NCBI GenBank assembly: GCA_037200125.1
Contig: JBBCGS010000001.1
Span: 62,001 to 126,000, forward strand
Reading direction: 5' to 3'
DNA length: 64,000 nt
From: JADGHX01 sp037200125
GTDB taxonomy: Bacteria; Pseudomonadota; Gammaproteobacteria; Steroidobacterales; Steroidobacteraceae
Part shown: positions 1-9,596 of the stretch, piece after piece
Layout: each line of letters starts with the position of its first letter
Position numbering within the stretch: position 1 is the first letter of the stretch
Made by a program: the position numbers and the translations under genes
Notes under the pieces: model-generated
Databases searched by the model: none
What the model saw: only the letters and a program-made list of their open reading frames with translations
Told to the model about the DNA's origin: nothing

Positions 1-1
1 C

Positions 2-2620
2 GATCCGCAGAAGCTCGCCGCGCGCAATCTCACGGCTGGGGATGTCGTCAACGCCATTCGCGAGCAGAACGTCCAGGTCGCGGCCGGGCAGATCGGCGCG
101 CCGCCAGCGCCGGATTCGTCGTTCCAGCTCGCTCTCAACGCGATGGGGCGACTGCAGGACGAGGAGCAGTTCGGCAACATCATCATCAAGACCGGCACCG
201 AGGGTGAGCTCGTGCGACTCAAGGATGTCGCGCGCCTCGAGCTCGGCGCCTCCGAATACGCGCTGCGCAGCCTGCTCGACAACAAGGAAGCCGTCGCGAT
301 TCCGATCTACCAGGCGCCGGGCTCCAACGCACTCGAGCTTTCCTCGAAGGTGCGGGCGACGATGGAAGACCTGAAGAAGCGCTTTCCGGAGGGCGTGGAC
401 TACACCATCGTCTACGACCCGACGGTGTTCGTGCGCGAGTCCATCAACGCCGTCGTGCACACGATGCTCGAAGCCGTCGCGCTGGTGGTGCTGGTCGTCA
501 TTCTGTTCCTGCAGACCTGGCGTGCCTCGATCATTCCGCTGGTCGCGGTGCCGGTGTCGATCGTGGGCACGTTCGCGGTGCTGCTGGGGTTCGGATTCTC
601 GATCAATACGCTCTCGCTCTTCGGCCTCGTGCTCGCCATAGGCATCGTCGTGGACGATGCCATCGTCGTCGTCGAGAACGTGGAGCGGCACATCGAGCGC
701 GGCCTCTCGCCGCGTGAAGCCACTCATGTCGCAATGGATGAGGTGAGCCGGCCGATCATCGCGATCACGCTGGTGCTCTGCGCGGTGTTCGTGCCGGTGT
801 CTTTCGTCAGCGGCCTCACGGGGCAGTTTTATCGCCAGTTCGCGCTGACGATCGCGATCTCCACGCTGATCTCCGCGTTCAACTCGCTCACGCTGTCACC
901 GGCGCTCGCGGCCGCGCTTCTGAAACCTCACGGCGCCGAGCACGATGCGCTGACGCGCGGGATGGATCGCGTGCTCGGGGGCTTCTTCCGCCGTTTCAAC
1001 AGCACGTTCACTTCCGCGGCCAACGGCTACGTGCGCGCCGCGGGCTGGACCATCCGGCGGAGCGCGATCGCCCTCGTGATCTACGTCGGTCTGATCGGCC
1101 TCACCTGGCTCGGCTTCAACGCCGTGCCGGGCGGATTCATTCCGGCGCAGGACAAGCAATTCGTGGTCGCGGTCGCGCAGCTGCCGCCGGCCTCGTCGAT
1201 CGATCGCACCGATGCCGTCGTTCGGCAGATGGCGGATATCGGATTGCAACAGCCCGGAGTGGCGCACGCGGTGCAGTTCACGGGCCTTTCGGTGAACGGC
1301 TACGTGAACAGCTCGAGCGCGGCGATCGTGTTCTTCCCGCTCACCCCTTTCGAAGAGCGCAAGAGCAAGGACCTTTCAGGCCCCGCCATCACGCGCGCGC
1401 TCACCGCGAAGTTGCAGGCGGTGGATGGCGCGTTCGTCGCCGTGTATCCACCGCCGCCTGTATTCGGCCTCGGCACGCTGGGCGGCTTCAAGCTGCAGGT
1501 CGAGGATCGCGCGGATCAAGGCGCCGAAGCGCTCTACCGCGCGGTCCAGGACGTGCTCGATCGCGCCTATCGCGAGCCCTCGCTCGCCGGCGTGTTCACG
1601 AGCTACCAGATCAACGTGCCGCAGCTCGAGATCAATGTCGACCGCGTGAAAGCGAAACGGCAGGACATCCGGCTCTCCGATGTCTTCCAGACACTGCAGG
1701 TGTATCTGGGCTCGCTGTACGTGAACGACTTCAACCGTTTCGGCCGCACGTATCGCGTGGTTGCCCAGGCGGATGCGCAGTTCCGCTCCAAGGTCGAAGA
1801 CATCATCCCGCTGAAGACGCGCAACGCCGCGGGCGACATGGTGCCGCTCGGCTCGGTGCTCACGGTGCAGGAAGCATTCGGGCCCGATGTCGTCCAGCGC
1901 TACAACGCGTACACGTCCGCCGACATCAACGGCGGGCCCGCGCCGGGGCACAGCTCCGGCCAGTCCCAGGCGGCGATGTCGAAGATTCTCAACGACACGT
2001 TGCCGAACGGCATGACCTTCGAGTGGACCGAGCTGGCGTATCAGCAGACCGTCTCAGGCAACACCGCGCTGCTGGTCTTTCCACTGTGCGTGCTATTCGT
2101 ATTCCTGCTGCTTGCGGCTCAATACGAGAGTTTCAGCCTGCCGCTCGCGATCATCCTGATCGTGCCGCTCTCGCTGCTTGCGGCGCTGGCGGGCGTGTTG
2201 ATCATTCATGGCGACAACAACGTGTTCACGCAGATCGGCTTTCTCGTGCTGGTGGGGCTCGCATGCAAGAATGCGATCCTCATCGTGGAGTTCGCCAAGC
2301 ATAACGAGGATCACGGCATGGCCCCGGTGGAAGCCGCGCTCGAAGCGGCGCGACTGCGCCTGCGGCCGATCCTCATGACCTCGTTCGCGTTCATCATGGG
2401 CGTCGTGCCGCTCGTGATCGCGAGTGGCGCGGGTGCCGAAGTCCGGCGCGCCATGGGCGTGGCCGTGTTCTCGGGCATGCTGGGCGTCACGTTCTTCGGG
2501 TTGTTCCTTACGCCAGTGTTCTATGTGCTGATTCGTCGCTTGGTGACTCGCGGAGCGAAAGCTAGCGCCGCGCCACCCTTGATCCACCCACACCGCCCGC
2601 GCCTGCCGAGGGCGTGCACC
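2..2620 (+). CDS. RND (HAE1-type) multidrug efflux permease, 5'-partial
   Basis: Inner-membrane proton-driven efflux pump subunit, about 870 residues visible; the 5' end lies outside the window. Frame 2 is open from the first bases. The first transmembrane block carries the VDDAIVVVENVER motif, the paired aspartates of the proton relay typical of AcrB/MexB-like pumps. A periplasmic porter/docking domain follows, then a second membrane block (LIVPLSLLAALAGVLI, ACKNAILIVEFAKHNED). It ends near FLTPVFYVLIRRL as the family does, but no stop follows in this frame: the frame runs on into the next gene. A TGA at 2580-2582 in the adjacent frame would give a natural end, so a one-base indel is likely. 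It forms a pump operon with the outer-membrane channel gene downstream. Confidence 0.93.
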
Positions 2621-4061
2621 ATGCGTAAGCTTGCGTTCCTCGCGCCGCTCGCGCTCAGCGCTTGCGCGGTCGGTCCTGACTACGTGAAGCCCGAGACGAA
2701 GGTGGACGATCAGTTCGCCAACTTCGACGCGGCGGCCTTCACGCAGGACCAGACGGTCACGAAGTTCTGGTCGCTGTTCGGCGATGAGATGCTCGACGCG
2801 CTCGTCGTGGATGCGCTCGGCGCCAACCACGACCTGCGCATCGCGTTGTCGCGCTTCAACGAAGCGCGGGCGTCGCGTCGCGAGTCGAAGTTCAATCTGT
2901 TTCCCACGGTCACCGCGGGCGGCGGTTATACGAAGCAGCGCCTTTCGGAGGAGCAGGCGGCGCTGCTGCCGTCGCGTACCGAGACGTTCTATGACGCGGG
3001 TTTCGACGCCATCTGGGAGCTCGATCTCTTCGGCCGCGTCCGTCGCGGTGTCGAGGCGACGCGCGCAAGCGCCGAGAGCGCGGAAGCGAACCTGCGCGAT
3101 GCGCAGGTCATCGTCGTTGCCGAAGTGGTGCGAACCTATCTGGAACTGCGCGGCCAGCAGGGCCGGCTGGCCGTGGCGCGCCGGAACGTCGAAAACCAGC
3201 GCGAGTCGCTCGACCTTGCCAACGTGCGGCTCGACGCCGGGCCCGCGGCACCGAGCTCGACACTTCGCGCGCGGAGGCGCAGATGAACATCACGCTCGCC
3301 AGCATCTCGCCGCTCGAAGCGGCGGGTCGCGAGCTCCATTCACCGCCTCGGGGTGCTCACTGGGCGCCAGCCTACGCAGCTGCGGGATCGCCTACTCACT
3401 GCGCGCGATCTGCCGCCGGTTCCGGCCGTCGCCGCGGTGGGCAACCCGACGGACCTGTTGCGTCGTCGGCCGGATGTCCGCGTCGCCGAGCGCAATCTCG
3501 CGGTGGCCACGGCTCGCATCGGCGTCGCGGTGGCGGACCTGTTTCCGGTCGTGTCGTTCACGGGGAGCGTAGGTTACGCCGCCGGCCATTCCGGCGACCT
3601 CGGCAATTCCGGCACGGATACGTATCTCATCGCGCCCGGCATCTCCTGGGCCGCGTTCGACCTCGGGCGGGTTCGCTCCCGCATCTCCGGCGCCCGCGCG
3701 CGGGCCGACGGCGCGCTCGCGAGCTACGAGAAGGCCGTGCTCGGCGCGCTGGAGGAGACCGAAACGGCGCTCGTCTTCCACGCGCGCGCCAAGGAACGGC
3801 TGACCTATATCACCGCGGCCGCCGATGCGAGCGCGTCCGCGTCGCGACTGGCCCGTGCCCGCTATGAGGGAGGCATTTCCGACTTCCTCCAGGTGCTGGA
3901 ACGCCGAGCGCACTCAGCTGGAAGCGGAGGACGCGCTGGCACAGAGTCGCACGGATGTTGCCACTTCGCTGGTGGCTGTTTTCAAGGCGCTCGGTGGCGC
4001 ATGGGTCGATGCGCCGCTGCCGGGCGCGCAATCCGTGCAATCCGGAAGAGGCACACCATGA
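2621..4061 (+). pseudogene. Outer-membrane efflux lipoprotein (NodT/OprM family), frameshifted
   Basis: Outer-membrane channel partner of the upstream RND permease. The ATG at 2621 begins MRKLAFLAPLALSACAVGPDY, a lipoprotein signal with lipobox LSAC, followed by the family's VGPDYVKPE start. Three indels break the frame: near 3243 (after NVRLDAG), near 3330 (LEAA to VASSIHRLGVLTGRQPTQ) and near 3902 (FLQVL to AERTQLEAEDALAQSRTDV). Spliced across them the protein is a complete OprM-like product of about 480 residues ending at the TGA 4059-4061, which overlaps the next ATG. No other stops occur, so sequencing or assembly error competes with real decay. Confidence 0.85.
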
Positions 4062-4186
4062 TTGAATCCAACCCCACCCCCGAAACACCGGAAGAGCTCG
4101 AAGAGCGCCTGAACGAGGGCCTCGACGAGACCTTCCCTGCGAGCGACCCCGTCGCCGTACATCGAGAAGACAGAGGAGATGACCCG
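4058..4186 (+). CDS. Small acidic TFPASDP-motif protein upstream of Dps
   Basis: The ATG at 4058 overlaps the stop of the efflux channel gene (ATGA). The 43 residues are acidic (ELEERLNEGLDETFPASDPVAVH) and match a recurring small proteobacterial protein of unknown function recognisable by LDExFPASDP. It has no stop of its own here and runs in frame into the Dps ATG at 4187. Because Dps has its own Shine-Dalgarno (AGAGGAG near 4172), two separate genes are more likely than one Dps with an N-terminal extension; a TGA at 4179-4181 in another frame may be the lost end. Function unknown. Confidence 0.5.
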
Positions 4187-4731
4187 ATGCTGAATCCAAA
4201 ACAAGTCAAGGCCGCTAAGACCCGGCGCAAGGCGCCGCTCGCGACGCCGACGCTGCTGCCCGCCGATGCCACGCGCGACATCGCTGGCGCGCTGAACGCG
4301 CTGCTCGCGGACACGTTCGCGCTCTACATCAAGACCAAGAATTTCCACTGGCATGTCTCGGGGCCGCACTTCCGCGACTTCCACATCCTGCTCGACGAGC
4401 AGGCGGACCAGATCTACGCCACGGCCGATCCGATCGCCGAGCGCGTGCGCAAGATCGGCGCGACGACGATCGTTCGATCAGCCAGATCGTGAAGTTGAAG
4501 CGGGTGCTCGACAACGAGGCGGACTACGTGAGCCCGCTCGACATGCTCGCCGAGCTTCGCGAGGACAACATCCAGCTCGCCTCACGCATGCGCGCGACTC
4601 ACGCGCTCTGCAGTGAGCACCATGACATGGCGACGACCAGCATGCTGGAAGGCTGGATCGACGAAGCCGAGCGACGCACCTGGTTCCTGTTCGAAGCGGG
4701 GCGCCCGGCGGAAGTCACCAGCCTTACTTGA
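4187..4731 (+). pseudogene. dps: Dps-family ferritin-like DNA protection protein, one frameshift
   Basis: Cytoplasmic dodecameric iron-storage and DNA-protection protein. It starts at MLNPKQVKAAK behind a good ribosome site (AGAGGAG). The ferroxidase-site stretch FALYIKTKNFHWHVSGPHFRDFHILLDEQ is visible (His of FHWH, His of GPHF, Asp/Glu of LLDEQ). One base is missing near 4470 (IGATTI to RSISQIVKLKRVLDN); the rest continues in the next frame to the TGA at 4729-4731. Length after correction is about 180 residues, normal for the family. It ends convergently with the amino-acid permease, overlapping by 8 bases. Confidence 0.88.
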
Positions 4732-6189
4732 TCGGGGCGACGTCAGTGGAACGGCCGGCCTTGTGCAGCCGGCTGTTCCAGTAGCCGTAGAAGCCGTAGA
4801 TCGAGAAGCCGAGGATCGTCCAGATCAGCAACCGGATCCACGTCTCGTTCGAAAGGAAGACGCTCGTCGCGAGGCACAGGATCACGCCGAGCGTGCACGT
4901 CACGGGCGCGAAGGGCACGCGAAACGGCCGCGGGTGATCCGGGCGCGTGTATCGCAGAACCAGCACGCCCGCGCAGACCACGGCGAACGCGAGAAGAATG
5001 CCGATGGAGATGAGATCGGCAAGCGCATCCAGCGGAAAGAGCCCGGCGACGAGCGCTCCAAAGAGACCGCTGATCACTGTGGCCACATGTGGAGTCTTGT
5101 ACCGGGGGTGACAGCGGCTCATGGCCGACGGCATCAGCCCATCGTCAGCCATGGCGAGCAGGATGCGCGGCTGGCCGAGCAGCGACATCAGAATCACTGA
5201 CGTCATGCCGGTGATGATTCCGATCTTCACGAACGTACCCACCCACGCGAGCCCGGGATGCAGGTCGATCGCGAGCGCGACGGGCTCATCCACGTTGAGT
5301 TTCGCGTACGGCACCATGCCCGTGAGCACCGCGGCCATGGCGAGATACAGCACGCACGAGATGACCAGCGCACCGAGAATGCCGAGCGGCACATCGCGCT
5401 TCGGATTACGGGATTCCAGCGCTGTGGTCGATGCGGTGTCGAAGCCGATGTACGAGAACAGGATGAGCCCGGCCCCCGTCATGATGCCGCTCCACCCGTA
5501 GTGCCCCTTCTCGCCGGTGTTCGCCGGGATGTACGGATGCCAGTTGTTCGTGTCGACGTACTGCATGCCGACCAGCACGAACAGAATGATGACGCCAACC
5601 TTCAGGTACACCATGAATGAGTTGACGCCCGAGGATTTTTCACGCCGACGTAGCAGATCCAACTCATCGCGCCGACGATCAGAATCGCCGGAACGTTGAT
5701 GATGGCGCCGGTGGCTTTTCCATGCGCATCGATCGGTGCGTTGATCAGCGCGCTGGGTAAATGTATTCCCCAGCCCGCCAGCAGATTGGCAACGTACGCG
5801 GACCAACTCACCGCGACGGCGGACGCGGAGAGCACGTATTCCAGCATCAGGTTCCAGCCGATGAACCACGCAACGCCCTCGCCAAGCGTTGCATACGCAT
5901 AGCTGTAAGCGCTGCCCGAAGCGGGCACGAACGACGCGAACTCCGAATAGCACAGCGCGGTGAGCGCGCAGACAACCGCGGCGATGAGGAGCGAGATGGT
6001 GAGTGCCGGCCCAGCGTGCTTCGCCGCGACCTGACCGGTGAACACGAACACGCCCGTGCCAATGGTGGCGCCGAGACCGATCGCCGTGAGCGCCAGGGGG
6101 CCGAGCGCGCGTCGCAAGCGGCCCTCGCCGCCGACCGGCGCCTGGCGGACGGTCTGCACACCGAAAAACTGTCGCAGGAACGATCTCAT
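4724..6189 (-). pseudogene. APC-superfamily amino-acid permease, one frameshift
   Basis: Cytoplasmic-membrane amino-acid transporter of the cationic amino-acid transporter-like branch (YfnA-like). The N-terminal half (MRSFLRQFFGVQTVRQA) has the first-helix signature GLGATIGTGVFVFTG. The C-terminal half has GAGLILFSYIGFDTASTTALESRNPKRDVP, the conserved TM6-TM7 region. The frame breaks at a run of five T at about 5636-5640 (YVGVK to SSGVNSFMVYLKVGVII), a homopolymer where an indel is easy. After joining it is about 488 residues with 12 or more hydrophobic segments. Substrate not determinable. Confidence 0.86.
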
Positions 6190-6236
6190 GAAGCGCTGGA
6201 CCTTGGAAGAGCGAATTTCCGCGCAGTGTACGCGGT

Positions 6237-7001
6237 TCAGCCCTGCCCAGCGCTGATGGCGAGGATCCCGAGATACTCGTGCAGGGCGGACTCGGTGGAC
6301 CCGAGGTTGCCGCTCGTGGGCAGCCAGCCGCCGAAACCCGTCACGGGCCCGACGCGCTGATCCGTGGGCGCGGGGATCGGGTGAGCCTCCGTCCGCTCGA
6401 AGAGCAGCATCGCGCGCTTCATGTGATGAGCCGACGTAACGAGCAGGAACGGTGACCGCCCGAACAGCTTCGATAGGGTCCGCACCTCATCGGCGGTGTT
6501 CAGTGACTGATCGAGCACCACGATCGAGGCGGGATCGATGCCCATCTCCCGTGCGAAAATTTCGTAGCCGCGCGCTGAGGGTGCAAGCCCATAACCCGGC
6601 GGCACGCCGCCGGAGAGCACCAGGCGCACGTTGCCGTAGCGTTTCGCAAGGCGCACGCCCCTCCGCCACGCGCTCGAGGCCGTCTCCTGGGATCTCGGCC
6701 GTGATGGGAGCGCTATCGCGCGGTATGAACGTGGCGCCGAGGACTGCGATTCCCCGCAATTCCCTGCGGAAGGTGCGCATCATCCAGCGCGTGATAGGGC
6801 GACTCGAGCGGGGTCAGGAGTGCGCGCGATACCGGGGCCAGCGCGGAGAGGTACAGCAAGGCTACCGCGCCGATCGCGGTTGCGAGGGGCCGCGCGCCGA
6901 TGACCGCGCCAGCGCAGCAGAAGCGCGACGATCAGCAGGAGCAGCGTGACTATCATCGGCGCGGCGAGCAGCCCGATGGTGTTTCTGAAGACGTACGGCA
7001 T
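6237..7001 (-). pseudogene. ElyC/SanA/YdcF-like DUF218 membrane protein, three frameshifts
   Basis: Envelope protein family associated with peptidoglycan and outer-membrane homeostasis. The start MPYVFRNTIGLLAAPMIVTLLLLIVALLL gives an N-terminal membrane anchor, and a second hydrophobic stretch (GAVALLYLSALAPVSRALL) appears after correction. The DUF218 domain has RLVLSGGVPPGYGLAPSA, DQSLNTADEVRTL and VTSAHHMKRAMLLFER. Indels lie near 6893, 6770 and 6660. Total length of about 255 residues equals normal ElyC. It lies 24 bases downstream of the phospholipase D gene on the same strand, so probably one transcript. Confidence 0.78.
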
Positions 7002-7025
7002 TTCCCATTCAAGCGCGACCGAAGG

Positions 7026-8566
7026 TCAGTACAGGTTACGCGGGAACAGCATGAAAACAGGTCCTGGGCGCGCTGCCAGGCGCTGCGCGCCGGCTGTCGC
7101 GTGAGCGGTTCGCCGTCCGCCGTCCATCGCAGGCGGCCGTGCTCGTTGAGCGTCACGTGCCACGCGTTCCGGGGCTGCATGTCCTGCTCCATGATGGCCG
7201 CGATCTGGGCGGCCAGCGCCTCACTGTCGACTACCACGCCCATCTCGCTGTTCAACTCTTCCGAGCGCGGGTCGAGGTTCATGGAACCGACGAAGACTCG
7301 TTTGCGATCCACCACCACCGCCTTTACATGCAGGCCCATGAATGCGGCGTGCACAGGCGGAGTGTCGGCGAGCGTCGGGCCGATTGCCGCGTCGGGGCGC
7401 ACTTCGTATAGCTCGAGTCCGGTTTTCAGCAGCGGCTTGCGCCAGCCTTTGTAGTGGCTGTTGACGGCGGGCACATCCTGCGAGGCGAGTGAGTTCGTGA
7501 GTATCGTGACCTTCACACCGCGCGAGTGCAGCTCCTGGTACATCTTGATGTCGCTCTCGTCGGGATGACGTAGGCGTTGGTGATGAGCAGCTCGCTCTGC
7601 GCGCTCGCCATGAACTCGTGCATGGCCGCCGGCATGCGGTGGCGCACGGCGTTGGGCGAGGGAAGATCCGTGAGCACGCGGCTCCCGCCTGTGGGAGCGT
7701 TCTTGGCGAAGTCCGCGAGCTCGGCGGACCAGTCCTTGCGGTTCAGCGGAAAGCGTTCGAGCACCGGCTCGCCTTCGAGCGATTGCAGGATGGCGGGCTT
7801 TTCGGCGCGCAGGTCGCGCGCCGTCGCGTCGAGGTTCAGCGCGGTGACGGGCACCACCCAGTCGCTGTTCCAGAAGCGGTCGAAGACCGCCGAAGTCTGG
7901 CGCGCCACCGGTCCGAGGCCGAGCACGTCGAGGTCGCGGAAATTGAAGTCCTTGCCGAAGCCGAAGTATTCGTTGCCGATGTTGCGCCCGCCGAGGATGA
8001 CCGCGCGGTTGTCGGCGATCAGCATCTTGTTGTGCATGCGCTGGTTCATGATTTCCATGCGCCGCAGGAAGTCGATGCCGCGGCCGGCCAGGGGAGCGCG
8101 AGTGGAACGCGTTGAAGAGCCGCAGCTCGATGTTCCGATGCGCGTTGAGCGTCGCCGTCTGCCAGTCCCGCACTTTGGGCGTGCGGTCGTCTTTCAGCAG
8201 CGTCGTGATGTCGTCGAGGATGATGCGCACTTTCACGCCGCGATCCGCCGCGTCGACGACGTGCTTCATCAGCAGCTGGCCGGTGTCGTCTTCCCACCAG
8301 AAGTAGTAGGCGAGGTCGAGGGTGTGCTGGGCCGAGTCCACCATCGCCAGGCGCCAGCGAAGGGCGTCCTCGTTCGAATCGAGCACGCGCCAGGCGGAGC
8401 CGTCGATACCGAGTTTCGGGTGAAGCGCGTTTTCGAGATCGGCGAGGGCGCCGCCGGGTTGGGGTGGCGGAGCGTGGCCCACCGGTCCGCGTGGCAGGTG
8501 GTCTGGCAGTGTGGCGCAGCCCGCGATCCCGAACACCAGAACGACCGCGAGAATCCAGCCGCGCAA
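7026..8566 (-). pseudogene. Phospholipase D-family (cardiolipin synthase C-like) lipoprotein, frameshifted
   Basis: Two HKD motifs mark a PLD-type phosphatidyltransferase: HNKMLIADNRAVILGGRNIG and HVKAVVVDRKRVFVGSMNLD. N-terminal WILAVVLVFGIAGCATL is a lipoprotein signal with lipobox IAGC. Indels near 8095 (a CCCC run), 7563 (a CCC run) and about 7040 break the frame; corrected, the product is about 512 residues and ends LFPRNLY at the stop 7026-7028. The only in-frame start seen is TTG at 8566, with a poor ribosome site. An ATG at 8603 one frame away may be the real start if another indel is present. Likely role: cardiolipin or related phospholipid synthesis in the envelope. Confidence 0.82.
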
Positions 8567-8640
8567 GGGGGTCGAGTAGGCTTCGTGCGCTAGAGGTGTG
8601 CATGGGTAAGGACTAGCCCAAGCACACGGCGGTCCCGAAG

Positions 8641-8680
8641 AACGTAAAACGGCCCGCCAGCCGGTACGGACTGGCGGGCC
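8641..8680 (-). terminator. Rho-independent terminator, minus strand
   Basis: The inverted repeat 8651-8660 / 8671-8680 (GGCCCGCCAG against CTGGCGGGCC) has a 10-base stem. On the minus strand it is followed by GTTTTACG. It sits 15 bases past the stop of the M56/TonB remnant and before the phospholipase D gene. Confidence 0.75.
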
Positions 8681-8695
8681 GCGCTCTTCGGCCGG

Positions 8696-9255
8696 CTATC
8701 GCGGTGGGATGCCAGCCGGGAGGTGCGCTTCAGCCGCCGTTTGCGCTGCAGAGGGGGCGGTGGCGTCCCCGTGCTTGTCGGCGAGCGCGAATTTCACTCT
8801 GAACATCACCTGTGTGGACTGGTGCTGCGGATTGGTGAACCGTATGGTCTTTGCGTAGGTAGCCGCCGCCTCACCAAAGCCGTAGGACTCGTCGGCGGGC
8901 TCCTGTTCAACGATCTGCACGTAGGTAACGCGACCTTCTTCGTCGATGGTGGCATTCGCAATCAGCACGTACGCAGCGGTGATTGCGCCGAGGGCCATTG
9001 CCGCCCGTTGAGCGGCGCCGCCTGCGCGGAGCCGCTTACGGACTGTGTGAGCGTGATCAAGGACGTCGGCATGTCGAAGCTCGGTGCCACGCGTGACTTG
9101 AGCACGAACGGCATGACGAGCGAGGCGAGCAGCACCGTGATCCAGACCGTTTTCTGGAGATGCGGGTTGCGTGGCCTCAGCGCGAACATTGCGAGCCACA
9201 CGACAACACCCAGTGCGAGCGACCGCAGGGCCGCTTCGAGAATCAGCGCGATCAT
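8696..9255 (-). pseudogene. BlaR1-like M56 / TonB C-terminal fusion remnant with internal deletion
   Basis: The ATG at 9253-9255 overlaps the BlaI stop (ATGA), the usual blaI-blaR1 arrangement. Residues 1-75 are the membrane N-terminus of M56 antirepressors (LRSLALGVVVWLAMFALRPRNPHLQKTVW, then LLASLVMPFVL). After a frameshift near 8999 the sequence passes directly to a TonB-type C-terminal domain (IDEEGRVTYVQIVEQEPADES ... AKTIRFTN). The HExxH zinc protease core expected between them is absent, so roughly 200 residues are missing. The product cannot be a working protease. Domain assignment comes from family knowledge and the deletion size is an estimate. Confidence 0.62.
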
Positions 9256-9575
9256 GATTTACCTCCTCCCTTGGGTTCACTACGGACTTCCGCGTCGGCG
9301 GCTTTCGCCTTCGCGATCTTGTCGGCGAGCCGCTGCAGCTCGCGGCGATCGAGCACTTTCGTGTCGATGAGGCCTACCAGCACTTCTTCCACCGAGCCGC
9401 CGCAGAAGCGATCGACGATGCGCTTTACGGCGCGCGCGGCGGCGCGGCCCGGGGTGTCGGCGGCTTTGTAGATGAAGGTGCGGTTGTCTACGGTGTGGGT
9501 CAGGTGGCCTTTTTCTTCCAGGCGTTTCAGGACCGTGCGGATTGTTGATTCCTTGAGGGGGCGGGAGTCAGCGAG
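9252..9575 (-). pseudogene. BlaI/MecI-family repressor, 5'-truncated
   Basis: The C-terminal part of a penicillinase-repressor-type winged-helix regulator: PLKESTIRTVLKRLEEKGHLTH (recognition helix and wing), VDNRTFIYKA, then the dimerisation region RIVDRFCGGSVEEVLVGLID. About 40 N-terminal residues are missing. Upstream in frame there is only a TAA (9597-9599), which is also the stop of the neighbouring CheW-like gene, and no start codon. The break lies directly beside a REP-like repeat at 9599-9622, suggesting loss of the 5' end by rearrangement. Confidence 0.65.
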
Positions 9576-9596
9576 TGAGTATGAGTGCCTCGACTC

